A stretch of 64,000 bases of DNA, taken from contig JAJEKV010000092.1 in the NCBI GenBank assembly GCA_021234155.1, positions 742,001 to 806,000 on the forward strand. Direction: 5' to 3'. Each line of letters begins with the position of its first letter. Position 1 is the stretch's first letter. Below are positions 47,291 to 59,143 of this stretch, in pieces. This DNA comes from Isoetes taiwanensis. Taxonomy: Eukaryota > Streptophyta > Lycopodiopsida > Isoetales > Isoetaceae. The notes below the pieces were generated by a model. The model made no database searches. It was not told the DNA's origin and worked only from the letters and a program-made list of their open reading frames with translations. Both the position numbers and the translations under genes were made by a program.

Positions 47291-48500
47291 GATCGAAATC
47301 TGATCAGTTATGGTGGTTAGGATTGGGTGCATGCACTCCGAACATAGTGATGAATGTTGCAGTGTGTTGCAGTGACAAAATTTGGTGTTTTTGCTTAAGC
47401 ACAAACACAAATATCATCACAATAGACTCCTGCGGTATACCCATTTGTCCAAGCCCTCGCTGCCTCTGTTTTGTGGGAACCCACATCCCAATTTGTGCTA
47501 TCTGATGCAGACCCGATCTGGAAGGGTTTTTTATTCAATCTGTATTGGAGCGAATTTCTTGACTTTGGATTCAGGCCTGGCTTGGATTTGTAATGGCGAA
47601 GCTTGGTCTGAAACATAAACATTTTCTTTTTCTATGGATAACCATAGAAAATCAGTAAGAACAATGGTAGCTACAGCTTTTATTCTTGTAAAACAATGGA
47701 ATTTGTGGATTTTATGGCTTTTATATACTGTTGTTTTGGAGCCCTCAAATCGAAGGGGAAATATGTTAGGAAATTGAGTATGAAATTGAGTTATTTCTAA
47801 GTTTTCCTCTTTCCAACATCATGTTGTTTTTACACCCACATCCTTTATAAAAAAAACAATTCATCATGTTGTTTTTAAAACGGCGTCATTTAGAACCGCG
47901 TCCTTTATTATGTTTCTAAAACCACGGCATATATTGTTGTGGAAAAACAACACCTAAAGGTCTTTACTTTTATAAAGAACTACATGTGATTTGTATGTAA
48001 AACTATATCAAAATTCCTTCTCATCAGAAAAACATTATTGGAAAACAACAGCTATTCTTGAGTAACCACATATCATTTTTCGTGAAAATCAACACTTGGA
48101 AACAATATAGCTAAGAAAAAAACCCAGAAACCTACGTGTAGTTTCTAGCAAAGTCGGACAAAATTTTTTACGTGGTTTTTCAGTGTTGTTTTTCTGCAAA
48201 ACAACAGTTAAAAGCAACATGTGGACCTTTTAAGTTTATTGAGAACCGCATGTCTACTTTTTAGGAAAACAACACTTGAAAACTATAGCTACTTTTAAAA
48301 AACAACATGTAGAAACACATGTTAATTTCTACGCGTAGATAATTTTGACAAAATTCTACGTGTAGACTTTTTCTGAAAAAACTACATGTATAAAAATTTT
48401 GCTAAAAACTACACGTCATTTCTAGCAAATCCGGACAAAAAACAACACGTAGTTTTTTGGTGTTGTTTTTTTGCAAAAAAGACACTGAAAAACAACATGT
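47291..48500. repeat. CACTA interior and right subterminal repeats
   Basis: 47291-47780 holds no recognised gene; a small hairpin (TTTCTATGG/CCATAGAAA) is near 47630. From about 47790 the DNA is packed with AACAACA, CTACACGT and ACATGTGG-type words, which are the inverse of those in the left subterminal region and lead to the right terminal repeat. Confidence 0.65.
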
Positions 48501-48527
48501 GGACCCAGTTTTGGGGTGGTAGTGTTT

Positions 48528-49800
48528 CGTGCTCCAATCGCGCGAGATCTATTCTAGAATAATTTACTATTCTCGCATTGCATACGGGGTTTTCCATCTC
48601 TACCGACCCTTCTTTCTTTCTATCATCCCATAGCATGTTAGCAGAGAAATCGATTCCCAGATACTTAAAGGTCCTTACAACTTCCATCCTTTGTCCTCTG
48701 TAATAGAAGTCTGGGATATCATGCTGCGCAGACAGGATTGGCAACAGCTTAGTTTTCTGCTGGTTGACTGTCATTCCTTCTATGTCACAGAATTGACTGG
48801 GAGCATCCAAATGTTCCTGCATACTCCTAGCTATATGGGATAATAAGCCCAGATCGTCTGCATAGAGCAACTGATTTACTGTATATGCCTCTGGCAACTG
48901 TGGGCCACCACCTCCATGTTCTTGCATCCAGGTCTCCAACTTGTCAATATAGAGCGTTGGATATAATGGGCATCCCTGTTTAACACCTATGGTGTTGTTC
49001 ACCCGGTGGTCTGACGCAGGCAAAGTAGCATATATTCCGTCATAGAGCCGGTAGATGGCATTTTGCAAATCCTATATATGGGACATGTAGCTCCTGCAAG
49101 CGTTGCCACAATAGGTCCCGAGGGACCGTATCATATGCCGTCTTAAAATCCCATTTAAACAAACAATACAAGTCACGCGTGCATTGCGGCTAGCTTCCAT
49201 AAGGATTCCGAGAGTGAAAATATGATCACTGTGGAGTGGGCGGTATGAAAACCCGCTTGGCCAACGCCGCGTGCTCGGTTCCTCAGCCCATTCGTTAACT
49301 TCTTCTCCAAAGACACCCGCTAGAAGTTTTGGCGAAAGTAACGGGCTCACCATGATTATAGGGTAGTTGGTGGAGTCATCCCTGCTTCCCGTCTTATGAA
49401 TAGGGGTGACCTTGCTAACCATCCATTCCTGCGGGATGCCCTCTCTGATGGCCTGATTGATTATCCCTGTCAAAGGCCCGAGCAAAGCTGGCCCACCCCA
49501 TTTCAACGGCTTCGGCGAAGTCCCCGCAAGTCCCTTTGCTTTACCATTAGCAAGATGCCTAAGACCCGGTGGATGTCGCCTCAAAAGTAGTGTTTCTCCC
49601 GGTGATCCGCACGTCGGCGATTGCTCACGGGGGTCATACAACTCCTCCAACCATTGTCTCCACTGGTCTGGGGTAACATTGCCAGGTGGTTGATGCCTCT
49701 TATACAACACTCTACGCCAAAAGGCTTTTGGCTCAGTCACCAGTAGATCAAACATGCGTTGCTGATTTTCTGCAATGTAGCGATGCTTTTTGAATTTCAA
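48528..49800 (-). pseudogene. LINE reverse transcriptase (ORF2 core)
   Basis: On the minus strand the RT domains appear in order: TPIHKTGSRDDSTNYPIIMVSPLL near 49400-49330, FKTAYDTVPRDLLW (catalytic Asp) in another frame near 49150, GVKQGCPLYPTL near 48980, and YADDLGLLS near 48860 with the catalytic Asp pair. The frame shifts at least twice (near 49160 and 49070). The protein then runs into the CACTA left border after LARLEHE. Confidence 0.88.
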
Positions 49801-49868
49801 GAATGCCTTATAGTCCCTAATGGCCTGTGGCTGGAGCTGTGGATCTAAGATGGTGCATAGCTGACTCT

Positions 49869-50950
49869 TTAGAGCCTTACATTCAGCGTCAAACCAGGGG
49901 TTTTGAGGGAATTGCGCAGCGTCCCTTCACGGGGGCTTTCTTGCTGCAAAGCATTCATTGGCTGCTGCAAGTACAAGGCCTTCACCAACCATTCACACTT
50001 ATCATGCAATGTATAGAGGGCATCAATCCCCTGTAACTCACGTTCAAGCGCTACCTCATATCCTGCTTGCTTCCGATAGTTCGGGGTGTATCCCAAACCC
50101 GGGGCTTCTGTGTACGCCCCGAAAAAGTGCCTCCAATCCAAAGTGACATACAGTGGGTAGTGGTCTGACAAAGTCTCTTCATCTCTTGTTCCTGTGCCTG
50201 TTGCGAAATCTCGAATGATATCAAGTTCTGGCACTGGAGCTAGGAGATAATCCACCACGCTGGCTCCACCATCGCCCCCGTCTCTTCTGCAAGTGAAGCC
50301 CCCTGCTCGCGGCCACCTGAGCATACCATTGCAGATCACCATATCGAAGATCCGACATAGCTGGACCAACTCTCTTCCAAAGGCTCCGGAGACTGTATCC
50401 TGGGAGCGTCTTGCATGCTGGGATGCCTCCGTTTCTAGCCAAAGTGGGTTGGAGTCAGCATTTCCGAAAAGGTGACCGCCCGCCAGCGCGGATGCGTGCA
50501 TTGAAATCTCCCAATAAAACACATGACCCTCCCCGGCGTCTTGCTCTATGTCATCATACGAGTTCCCTATAAGGCATATGCACATCTATATCGCGATGCA
50601 CCACGTAGAACTTAGAAGTTTCATGGGGGATATAATATCCTGCGATAAACAGTGGGCGATGGTGAGGCTACAGCACTCGTATCCACAGGTAGCGGTTGAG
50701 TGTATCAGCCTTATGGAGCGAGACTGTGGATACCATAGCGTCTTCGTAGTAGCACGCGACCCTCCATACCCCGCCATGGCTCATTGGCCGGTGAGAAATG
50801 ATGATACCCTGGGATGTCCGGTAACAGATGACCACTATATTCCCATGTCTCTTGCAAGAAGATGATGTCTATGCAGTAGCAATTTCAGCAATGCCCCTCG
50901 TAAGGCTTGGGAAATCCCTACAGGTCCCACGATACACCGGAAGGCACTCT
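49869..50950 (-). pseudogene. LINE endonuclease (EEP family)
   Basis: An apurinic-type endonuclease precedes the RT. GDFNARI is present near 50510, in a different frame from the downstream VVDYLLAPVPELD and the catalytic LSDHYPLYV motif near 50180-50150. Upstream frames near 50860-50620 (ETWEYSG-like, YYEDAM-like) fit the N-terminal half. Several frameshifts make it inactive. Confidence 0.8.
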
Positions 50951-50952
50951 TC

Positions 50953-52070
50953 CTATGCTGTCTGTGGTGATTGCCCTATCCCAGTTCCCATGGAGGCTGC
51001 AGGAGTTGGGTAATTGGCAGGTGCTGGGGTTCTCATGTCCTCTCTGGCTGGTGGGTGGTGCCGGTACTTGGTCACAAGGCCGTGTGTGATCCGCCATTCT
51101 AGAGGCAGGGGATCCGAAGTGCTTGGTCCCCCGACGCCGCTTACGCGCCATTGTTGGCGTGGAGGCACAAATACCTTCATTTTGCCATTCACCAGGCCTG
51201 CCGATCCCCCTGCCTGCCTGACCTGTCTAATCTTTGCAAGCTCCTCCTGCCTCTCCTTCTGTTGAGCCGGGGTCAGATCCATATCTAAGTACACCGATGT
51301 CCCCTTCAAGCGACTAGCGCGCTGCAGTATCAACGTCTTCGACGCCTGGTCGAGCACTGTGAGTTTAACTAGTCGGGGTCTCATGCTTGGGCCTCCGGAC
51401 TGGGTCGGTTTCTTCTTTGTCAAGTCTTTCGCAATTGGAGCCTTGCCAATACCGGGGGCATGGAGCTTAGGCGGGAGATCTTCCCCCTGTTCTTCAGGCA
51501 AGCCCCGAACCACAATGTTCAGCCGACGAGCCTGGCGGTCCTTCTCCTCGCGAAGGACCCGTCTAATTCCCTGTGCAACCTCTGCCTCAGGTATTGGGCA
51601 TGGTGATGGTGCTGCCCCTGTGGTGGTACTTGTCTGTTTCATCTGCATGCGCAGATCATACATCTCCCGCTGGAATTTTGCAGCTGTACCACGTCCTCCG
51701 ACATTTGCCGTTGGAGCTGATCTAGACGTCGGATTGCATTGCTCATGGTGTGGGACATTGCTGTCAATTCACTTCTTAGCTGGGGGACAATATCGCGTCC
51801 TTGTCTGCGCTCAAAGTCACCCAGCCCAAAGCGGTCATCCAGTGGCCTGATGCATTCCTCCAGCGTCGAAATACGTTCTTTTTCTTTCGCCAAGCGTTTC
51901 TTGAGAATAGGCGCGGTTTGGTGTCCCTTTGCATCTCCACACTGCCACTTGTCCGAATGGCATTCGACTTTCCCTCCGGGACATGTATTGCCTCTCTCAG
52001 GTGATGTACTTTCGAGGGGAGGAGCCCCGCCATTACGTGGGCTTCTTTTAGCATGCAGATTTCCCTCCAT
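50953..52070 (-). pseudogene. LINE ORF1 (coiled coil plus RNA-binding domain)
   Basis: Two overlapping frames (52070-51639 and 51663-50953) together give an L1-type ORF1. The N-terminal half is a coiled coil (LAKEKERISTLEECIRPLDD ... LDQLQRQMSEDV). The second half has an RRM-like segment (RRLNIVVRGLPEEQGED ... PRLVKLTVLDQASKTLIL) and a C-terminal domain (DMDLTPAQQKERQEELAKIRQ). ORF1 proteins coat LINE RNA as trimers. One frameshift near 51650 breaks it. Confidence 0.82.
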
Positions 52071-54229
52071 CGTTTGTGAGGCCTACAACTTTCGAGCACT
52101 CTGGAGAGAATTAGAGATGCGCAGGAAGTATATAGAGATTCAAAGATTGAAAAGGAATCACAAAGAGTGCCCGCTCTTAGTGGTTGGCATGGGGGGGAGG
52201 GGGAGAGGAAGGGTTTGGGAGGGTTCAACCCTATGGGTGGGGGGCTCAATTCTGGTTGCTGCCGGAATTCTTTTGGAGTGGGAAGGAGTTGGAGGCTGGG
52301 CTATTAGATCTTTTGCTCTGTAGCTTGGTATCTAAACCGGCGTACTTGACGAAAAAGTGATTTAGTTTTTTATTTGGAGCATCAAAAACCCTAAGTGCGC
52401 CTGTTTTGACCAGGGCGCTAGAGAGAGAGTGAGGGCGCTATGCTGATGAACAAGAAACAGCAAGCGATACTGCACAGAACGGCCATAAAGTAGCATCGCA
52501 CAATTATAGAGAAAAGAAACCTCAAACTAGATAAGAGGCATACTAGACATACTAGAAATCGGGAGAGAGAGAATGAGGGGGGTGAGGGCGCGTCGATGAA
52601 CAAGAAACGCCAGATATTGCCGTAACGGCCATAAAGTAGCATCGCACAATTATAGAGAAAAGAAACCTCAAACTAGATAAGAGGCATACTAGACATACTA
52701 GAAATCAGGGCTTAGAGAGAGAGTGAGGGCGTTGAGGGCTTATGCCGATGAACAAGAAAAAAGAAGTTTACACCGCATTTAACGGCCATAAAGTAGCATC
52801 GCACAATTATAGAGAAAAGAAACCTCAAACTAGATAAGAGGCATACTAGACATACTAGAAATCAGGAAGAGAAAAAATGAACTTAAGAACTTGTATAACC
52901 ATGCATCCAACTGTTCAATAAAAATAAACACTACCAGCACTCCAAGAAGATGCCGATAAGGGAGCAAGAGGGCAAATGATATATAAACCCTAACCCCTAA
53001 AATGGCGATCCTACAATGTCGAATGGCTGATATTCTTATTGAAACCTTGTCCAAATTTTTTATATTTAGATCCTTTGTTCTTGTTAGCTCCACTTTGTCA
53101 TATCGCCAACCTCAGGATTTTTTTTTTATCATCCCCCCTTTTTTTCCTTTAATCAAGACAATATCTTCTATTCATTTGGACTATACATATGGAAGGGATG
53201 CTTAAAGTAACCATCACCAAAATGGACCTCTCTACATAGCAAAACTTGAGAGATCAAAATAGAAGACATATTAAAGATAGTTATTTTATGTCCAAATACT
53301 TAGACCTTTATGTCAGAGTATTGTGATTGAGATATTAGAAGCTTAAAGTAAAAAAATTCCAAGTGCGGCCTGAATCAAGTCTCTCAGATTGGACTCTTCT
53401 ATGTCATTTCTGCCAAACATGTTAAGCCAATCATCGAGCTCCTCAATGTTGTGCAGTGTGTTATTCAGAAGCATTATGGATAAAGCTTCACGCTGCTTCT
53501 GCTGCTTTTGAATCAGTTTTCTAAAATCTTCAAGGAGTTATGCAACCATAGATCTTCTTCCTTTAAAACACGTTTGCGTGCCTTCGCCCTAATGATGTGT
53601 GCCTTCAAAGAGATGAGTGCATCTGCAATCTCAGCCTGGGCCATTTAAGCCTCCTGATTGTAAATTCGATAGGAGCCGTGTTCCCTCAGCTTGTTAAACT
53701 GGGCTGCAAAAGATACAGAAACAAAGTGTGTGTTGTGATTGATCAAGGCCCACTATCTAGGCCAAGTATTCCTGGATCTAGAATCCCTTCTTGCTCCTGC
53801 AAAACTAGAGTAAAGAAGTTAAACAAACCCCTAAAGGAGCCAACTTTATCTTACATTTTATTATATTCCAAACCTTTTTCGCTCTTATAGGCAATTGTTG
53901 CTTCAATAAGTTTAGCTAAGAATTGTCCTTTTAGCCAATTTAGATTCCAATGAAGATGCTGCAAAGTACCCATGTTCCTATGAATCCAAATACATCAGAT
54001 TGCTATTGTCCTCATAGTTGCTATAAAGAGGTGGTTTCATAAAAACTTCCAAGAAACTGTTGCTTGAGTTCCCTGGATCTTTAATGACCAAGTCTTTTAC
54101 CCATTTCAAAAGGAGAGTAACCAAGGGTATTGGAAAATACGAAGGGGAGTTTTATCCTGTCCGCATCTAAGTCTAGATGTTTCATCTATGATATCATTAT
54201 ATTTAACTGCCAATGTGTTACAGGCTAAG
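52071..54229. other. LINE leader side, tandem repeats, then unassigned DNA
   Basis: 52071-52410 is probably the LINE 5' leader. 52421-52865 holds three tandem units (separate entry). On the minus strand, frames in 54100-53350 look once-coding (for example LKWVKDLVIKDPGNSSNSFLEV near 54110-54050 and HLHWNLNWLKGQFLAKLIEA near 53960-53900) but match no family I can name; a further retroelement relic is possible. Confidence 0.4.
52421..52865. repeat. Three tandem units of about 146-158 bp
   Basis: ACGGCCATAAAGTAGCATCG begins the conserved part at about 52479, 52625 and 52783, running to ACATACTAGAAATC each time; GAGAGAG[A/T]GTGAGGG-type segments join the units. The array lies about 350 bases upstream of the LINE ORF1 start, so it may be promoter monomers of that LINE. 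Confidence 0.85.
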
Positions 54230-54842
54230 TGATATGATGGTTTTTCCCTAGTAGCTCGGGGGTGTGGTCCATTGTTATGCACTCAAAATAACCTTATTAT
54301 GGAGTCTTAATCTTTATTTGATACCCTAAGATAATTATCCTTGTATTAAGCCAAGCTAATCTCCTTGATAATATCCCAGTCCAAAAATAGCAGTTTCTAA
54401 AAGGATAACTTCAAAACGTTATATCTCAGCTAATATAAGTCAGATTATTGCGATCCAGGGCTCATTGGAAAGCTCTCAGAGTCTAGTTTCCGGATTGGGG
54501 TCGTTCATCTCCTAACTCCTTGTGGATCGTGAGTTATCGCCAAAAGAATGGCCGTGGGTCAGACTGGACTGCACAGCCAAGATTTCTGTCCTTGCCTCCT
54601 GAACCCTTGTTGCTTTCACAAACCTTGCCTTCATCTTTAAACCCTACTTTGGAGTGCATATCAGGCTGAGATAACGATTTCTCAGGCTCAGGATAACGGT
54701 TTCCTGAAGGACCCGGTTGGGTGGTGAGCTACCTTCTCTAATCTCTATTGCTCTAATGAGTTTATTATGATGCAGGGTTGAAGAGATCGAATTCTTTGAG
54801 GTAACTAATCTGAATTTGTGTTCTTTTGTGCATTCCATATCA
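54230..54842 (+). repeat. 5' LTR of the + strand gypsy element
   Basis: It ends CATATCA two bases before the primer site, and the matching inverted start TGATATG is found at 54230, giving 613 bp with 7-bp inverted ends. The second LTR is not in the window, so the left border is inferred. Confidence 0.6.
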
Positions 54843-54844
54843 AT

Positions 54845-54859
54845 TGGTATCAGAGCTAG
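54845..54859 (+). other. Primer binding site, tRNA-iMet type
   Basis: TGGTATCAGAGC lies two bases after the LTR end, as is usual for plant gypsy elements. Confidence 0.85.
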
Positions 54860-54881
54860 TGATTCTGCCACACCTGTGAGT

Positions 54882-55302
54882 ATGGGAAACCCAAGCTTTG
54901 ATGCCCAGTATACCAATCTGAGCCAGCAACCGCCACTTCATGATACCTCAGAGCCCTTTGATCATGCTCTCTTCTGGAATAGCATTGCCGTAGCTGCTGG
55001 AGTAGCACAACAACTAGGGTTGCAGATGCCGATTGGTCCAGCTGAATCTATCCAGAGACTGGCAACTCTTGCTGAAGGCCTTGGTTACACTATTCCATCT
55101 TCAGCAAAACAGGCTATAGCTTCTTGGAATCATGTTGCAGGGCAGATGCAGATGCCTCCCTTGCCTACTGAGCCTTATCCAGAGCCGCCGCCGGAAGAAG
55201 CATTACCTGTAACTCTTGTGCAAGATGCCGCAGAGAGATACCCTAGGCTGGCAAAGTGGTTGGAGAAGGCGGATTTGCCTTTCTTTAGGGTGAAAGCATG
55301 CT
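54882..55302 (+). pseudogene. gag N-terminal part
   Basis: A frame starting MGNPSFDAQYTN runs through a Pro/Ala-rich matrix-like region to RYPRLAKWLEKADLPFF. It then meets the MITE and a frameshift, so it is cut off from the capsid part that continues at 55603. Confidence 0.75.
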
Positions 55303-55594
55303 AGGGTGTACCATCTAAAGTACTTTTTAGGGAGTGCGAAACTACCCAGAAAAGTACCCAGCACTGGGTACTGGGAACTTGCATAAATGCTGCAATAAAT
55401 AATAAGTTTGCGAGTTAATCCATTTATATTAGTCTCTAATAGTATTGTTATCCTCTAATACTATAGATTGACATGTTATTGACCTTCAATTCAAAAAATT
55501 TCGATTGATTTTAATGGAAAGAAAAAACAGAAAGTTCCAGTTTTAAAAGTACCCAGTGTAAGTACTTTTGAGGGTTCCAAAAGTGGTACACCGT
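55303..55594. mobile_element. 292-bp MITE (hAT-like) in gag
   Basis: Terminal inverted repeats A[G/C]GGTGTACCA are flanked by an 8-bp target duplication AGCATGCT (55295-55302 and 55595-55602). An internal palindrome with GTACCCAG/CTGGGTAC is near 55355. It has no coding capacity. The 8-bp duplication fits the hAT superfamily; because the target is itself palindromic, the exact border is ambiguous by a base. Confidence 0.85.
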
Positions 55595-55602
55595 AGCATG
55601 CT

Positions 55603-58600
55603 TTTACCCTTTAAGGGAGGTGTGAATGTGAAACCTTCCAAGGTCACCAGTTTTCTTAGCATCTTTGAAAGGCACTTTGAACGAGTTAATGCGACAGAGC
55701 AGGAAAAGATGCATGCCATGGATGTATGGTTGGATGAGGAAGCCCAGAATTGGTGGCATGGAAGAAGAGCTATGGCGCCGAGGATAGACACTTGGTCTGC
55801 TTTCAGACGAGCTTTTGAAGCCAAATATTTACCTTCTAACTATCATCAGGTACTTAGGAGAGAATGGGATATTTTGAAGCAATCTGACCAAGAGACTGTA
55901 AGTCAGTACACTACGAAGTTCAATTTCTTGGCATCACAAGTCACTAACTTGGGAGTTCAGACTGTGGATGAGAAAGAGTTGCTTCGAAAGTATATTAGTG
56001 GCTTGAAAGAAGACATCTTTGCAGAGTTGGATTTTGTAGAACCTGCAGATCTGGAGGAAGCAGTTCGCAAGGCCAATGCAGCAGAGCGAAGATTAAATCC
56101 TAAGCTTCGCAAGTACAATATATGGGATAGTTTGTATGCATCCAGGGATGAAGAAAGTAAATCATTTCGGAAGAGATTCAAGCCTGATGACAGGGAGCGC
56201 AAGTTTGGAAAAAGGGGAAAATCGAATTGGAAGAAAAATGATAAATCAGGTCAACAAAGAAGCAGAAACCCTAGAAGACCATGGAAGTCTGATGAGAAGA
56301 ATGTGAAGTCAGAAGGGCCTCAACAAGGTTGCTTTATTTGTGGAGGACCTCATTTTAAATCTCAATGCCCACAGGTTGACAGGTCAAGAGAGCAATCTAA
56401 CGCGAAGCCTGCAATTAAGAGTACTCCTTCTAAACCAAACCCAAGGGCACATGTTGCTTTTGTTGATGAACAACCAGAATGTTCTAAGGCCAGTGAGGAA
56501 CGAGCTAAGAAGACAGCTGAAGAAAAGGGGAAATTGCAAATTTCCTATATGCAGCATCTTAGCAGTGGAACTCCAATAGTTCAGAGTTTTTGGTTGTTCA
56601 AGGTGAATGGCTATGTTTTGAACAGGGAAGCTGTTATACTTCTTGACGATGGTTCCACACATGATTTCATTTCTAGCAGTTTGGTGGAGAAGTTGAAGCT
56701 TCCTATGTTTGATTTACCTAATACTGTCACAGTGGTACATGGAATGAATGGATCACATGAATCTTGTCATAAATTTGTTTGTGCACCAATCCAGATAGGA
56801 GAGTACAAAGAGACAAGAGCTATGATGGTAGCACCTTTGGGTTCAGTGGATATCATACTTGGCATGGGATGGAGGATTCAGTATGGAGCAATACCAGATT
56901 ACAGGAATAAGTGTATGACTATCTTTGTTGATGGGAAGTCAATTAAAATTCATGCCAATGTACTTGAACGATGTACTCCTTTATTATCTCACACTGAGAT
57001 AAAGAAATTAATGAAATCAGCTGTTCAAGCTTACTTTGTTTATTTGAGAGAGTCACCGCCTCCAAATAATGTGCCTTCTGAATTATATAATTTTCTAAGA
57101 CAGTATGATAATATTTTTAAAGATGAAGAGACATTAGATCTTCCTCCTGCACGGCCAGAAGATCATGCAATTAATTTGGTACCTGATGCCAAGCCTCCAA
57201 GCAGAGCTCCTTACAGAGTAAGTCACTTTGAAAAAGAGGAACTAGAAAGACAAATCAATGAGATGTTGGATAGGCAACTTATTCAACCTAGTTGTTCACC
57301 TTTCGGAGCTCCAGTAATTCTTATTAAGAAGAAAGATAAGGGATACAGAATGTGTGTAGACTATAGAGCTCTCAACAAACTCACTGTGAAAGATAAATTC
57401 CCAGTACCCAGAGCTGATGATCTTTTTGATGAGTTAAGAGGAGCTTGTGTTTTCAGTAAGATTGATTTAAAATCAGGATACCATCAAATAAGGGTGCGAA
57501 CAGAGGATATCAGCAAAACTGCATTTCGCACTACCTTTGGGCATTATGAATTTCGTGTTATGCCATTTGGATTGACTAATGCTCCTGCTACTTTTTGCAG
57601 ACTCATGCAGAGAATATTGGCTCCTCTAATAGGGAAATGTGTGGTTGTGTTCTCTGATGATATTCTCGTGTATAGCATGAATATTGAAGAGCATAAGCAG
57701 CATTTAGAAGCAGTGTTTGAATTATTGAGAGAGAATCACTTGTATGTTAATGAATCCAAAAGCAGGTTTTTCATGAATGAAGTGGTTTATCTTGGACATG
57801 TAATTTCCAAGGATGGTATTCGGATGGATCCTGAAAAGGTCAAAGCAGTTCTCCAGTGGCTTAGACCAACTAATCTTAAAGGCTTAAGATCCTTTGTACA
57901 GTTGTGTAGTTATTACAGAAGATTTGTAGAGCACTTTGCAAGGATTACGTTGCCATTAAATAGGTTCTTGAGGAAAAATGTTACATTTGTTTGGGATGAA
58001 CAAGCGGAAAAAGCTTTTCAAGATTTGAAGGCCATAATGGCTAGTGAGCCAATTCTAGCTTTGCCTGATTGGAATAAACCTTTTGTTGTATGTTCTGATG
58101 CAAGTGGAGATGCTATAGGTGCTGTGCTTATGCAAGATGGTCATCCTATTGCTTATGTTAGTAGAATGTTGAAGGATAATGAAAGGAAGTACAGTGTTTA
58201 TGAAAAAGAGCTTATTGCTCTAGTGCATGCGTTGAAGCGCTGGAGACATTATCTTATGGGCACAAAGTTCATTGCCAGGTTTGATCAGCAAAGTTTGAAA
58301 TATATTGAGACCCAGGATATCATAAATGCTTGGCAGTTGAAGTTAATTGATACAATTAAAGATTTTGAAGGTATTCAGCTTGAATATAGGCCTGGAAAGG
58401 AGAACAGAGTAGCTGATGCTCTTAGTAGAGCCTTTGTGAATGCAATCTCCATTGCTCGTACAGCTGATTTGGATCCAATGAAGGAGCAGTATTTTGCCGA
58501 TAATACTTTTAGAGCACCTTATGCAACTCTTATGCATGGAGATAACTATCAATTTCCTGATTATCAGTTGGTAGCTGGCTTCCTTTATTATAAGCATCGC

Positions 58601-59143
58601 CTATGTGTGACTCAGGGATTTAGGCAGCAGATGCTTCAAGAATCTCATGAGCCTCCCTATAGTGGACATAAAGGGGTGCAAGCTACACTAGCCAATATAA
58701 AAAGAAGATTCTTTTGGCCTAAGTTGGATAGAGATGTTCGAAAGTTTGTGGAGCAATGTACAGTTTGTCAACAGGTTAAGTCATCAACAGGTAAACGTGC
58801 AGGAGTGCCTCAGCCATTGCCCATACCATTGGAACCATGGAAGCATATTACTATGGATTTTATACAGGGCTTGCCTACTTCCACTCAGAAGAATAATCAG
58901 ATTTGGACAGTTGTTGGTAGACTTTCTAAGCAAGCACATTTCATTCCTTGTAGAGCAACAATGACAGCTCCACAAGCTGCTAAGATATTTCTTAAAGAGA
59001 TATTTAGGTTGCATGGACTTCCTGATGTTATTATTTCTGATAGAGATAAACTGTTTTGTAGTAAATTCTGGTCAGCATTGATGAAGAATTTGGGAACCAC
59101 TCTCAAGTTCTCTACTGCTTACCATCCTCAGACAGATGGCTAA
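55603..59143 (+). pseudogene. gag-pol polyprotein of the gypsy element (gag CA to integrase)
   Basis: About 1180 codons are open. Capsid (VTSFLSIFERHFERV ...) is followed by a CCHC knuckle (CFICGGPHFKSQC) near 56330. The protease region LLDDGSTHDF near 56640 has DDG where the family has D[S/T]G. RT has CVDYRALNKLT, DLKSGYHQI and FSDDILVYS. RNase H has CSDASGDAIGA and YEKELIALVHALKRWRHYL. Integrase has an HHCC finger (HEPPYSGHKG ... CTVCQQ) and catalytic MDF and SDRD. The frame ends at TAA (59141), directly after the HPQTDG motif and just before the catalytic Glu region. The start is not a true ATG, since the MITE separates it from the gag N-terminus. Confidence 0.9.

Larger units (their letters stand above)
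39297..48524. mobile_element. 9.2-kb non-autonomous CACTA (En/Spm-like) transposon carrying cargo
   Basis: The ends are imperfect inverted repeats of about 25 bp. The left starts CACTACCACCCCA and continues to GGGTCCACA; the right, reverse-complemented, starts CACTACCACCCCA with the same GGGTCCACA after a 2-base longer gap. Target duplication TTT flanks both (39294-39296, 48525-48527), the size usual for CACTA. Both subterminal regions carry TGTTGTTTT and GTGTAGTTTTT-like words in inverted orientation relative to each other. No transposase frame was seen. The interior holds a 19-bp satellite array, a LINE-tail scrap, several direct repeats and an HSPA12-like gene fragment with probable leader. 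The insertion splits a LINE, which gives an independent empty-site argument. Confidence 0.88.
38218..52070 (-). mobile_element. LINE retrotransposon (ORF1, EN, RT), split by a CACTA element
   Basis: On the minus strand the order is ORF1 (52070-50953), endonuclease (about 50950-49870), RT (about 49800-48528), then a 9.2-kb DNA transposon, then the RT-thumb/C-terminal part (39293-38430) and a 3' UTR. The last bases, CATAGGCCAGTTGGCC...GTGGACGTTAAAATATA, are followed by a (TTCC)n microsatellite tail. Removing the transposon and one TTT copy joins ...LARLEHE to a frame beginning STLL and then LYGIEV, STWDKLERVQKGF and CQCC...EDEHHALQECP. That is the expected order for one LINE protein. Several frameshifts and stops make it non-functional. 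Confidence 0.88.
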
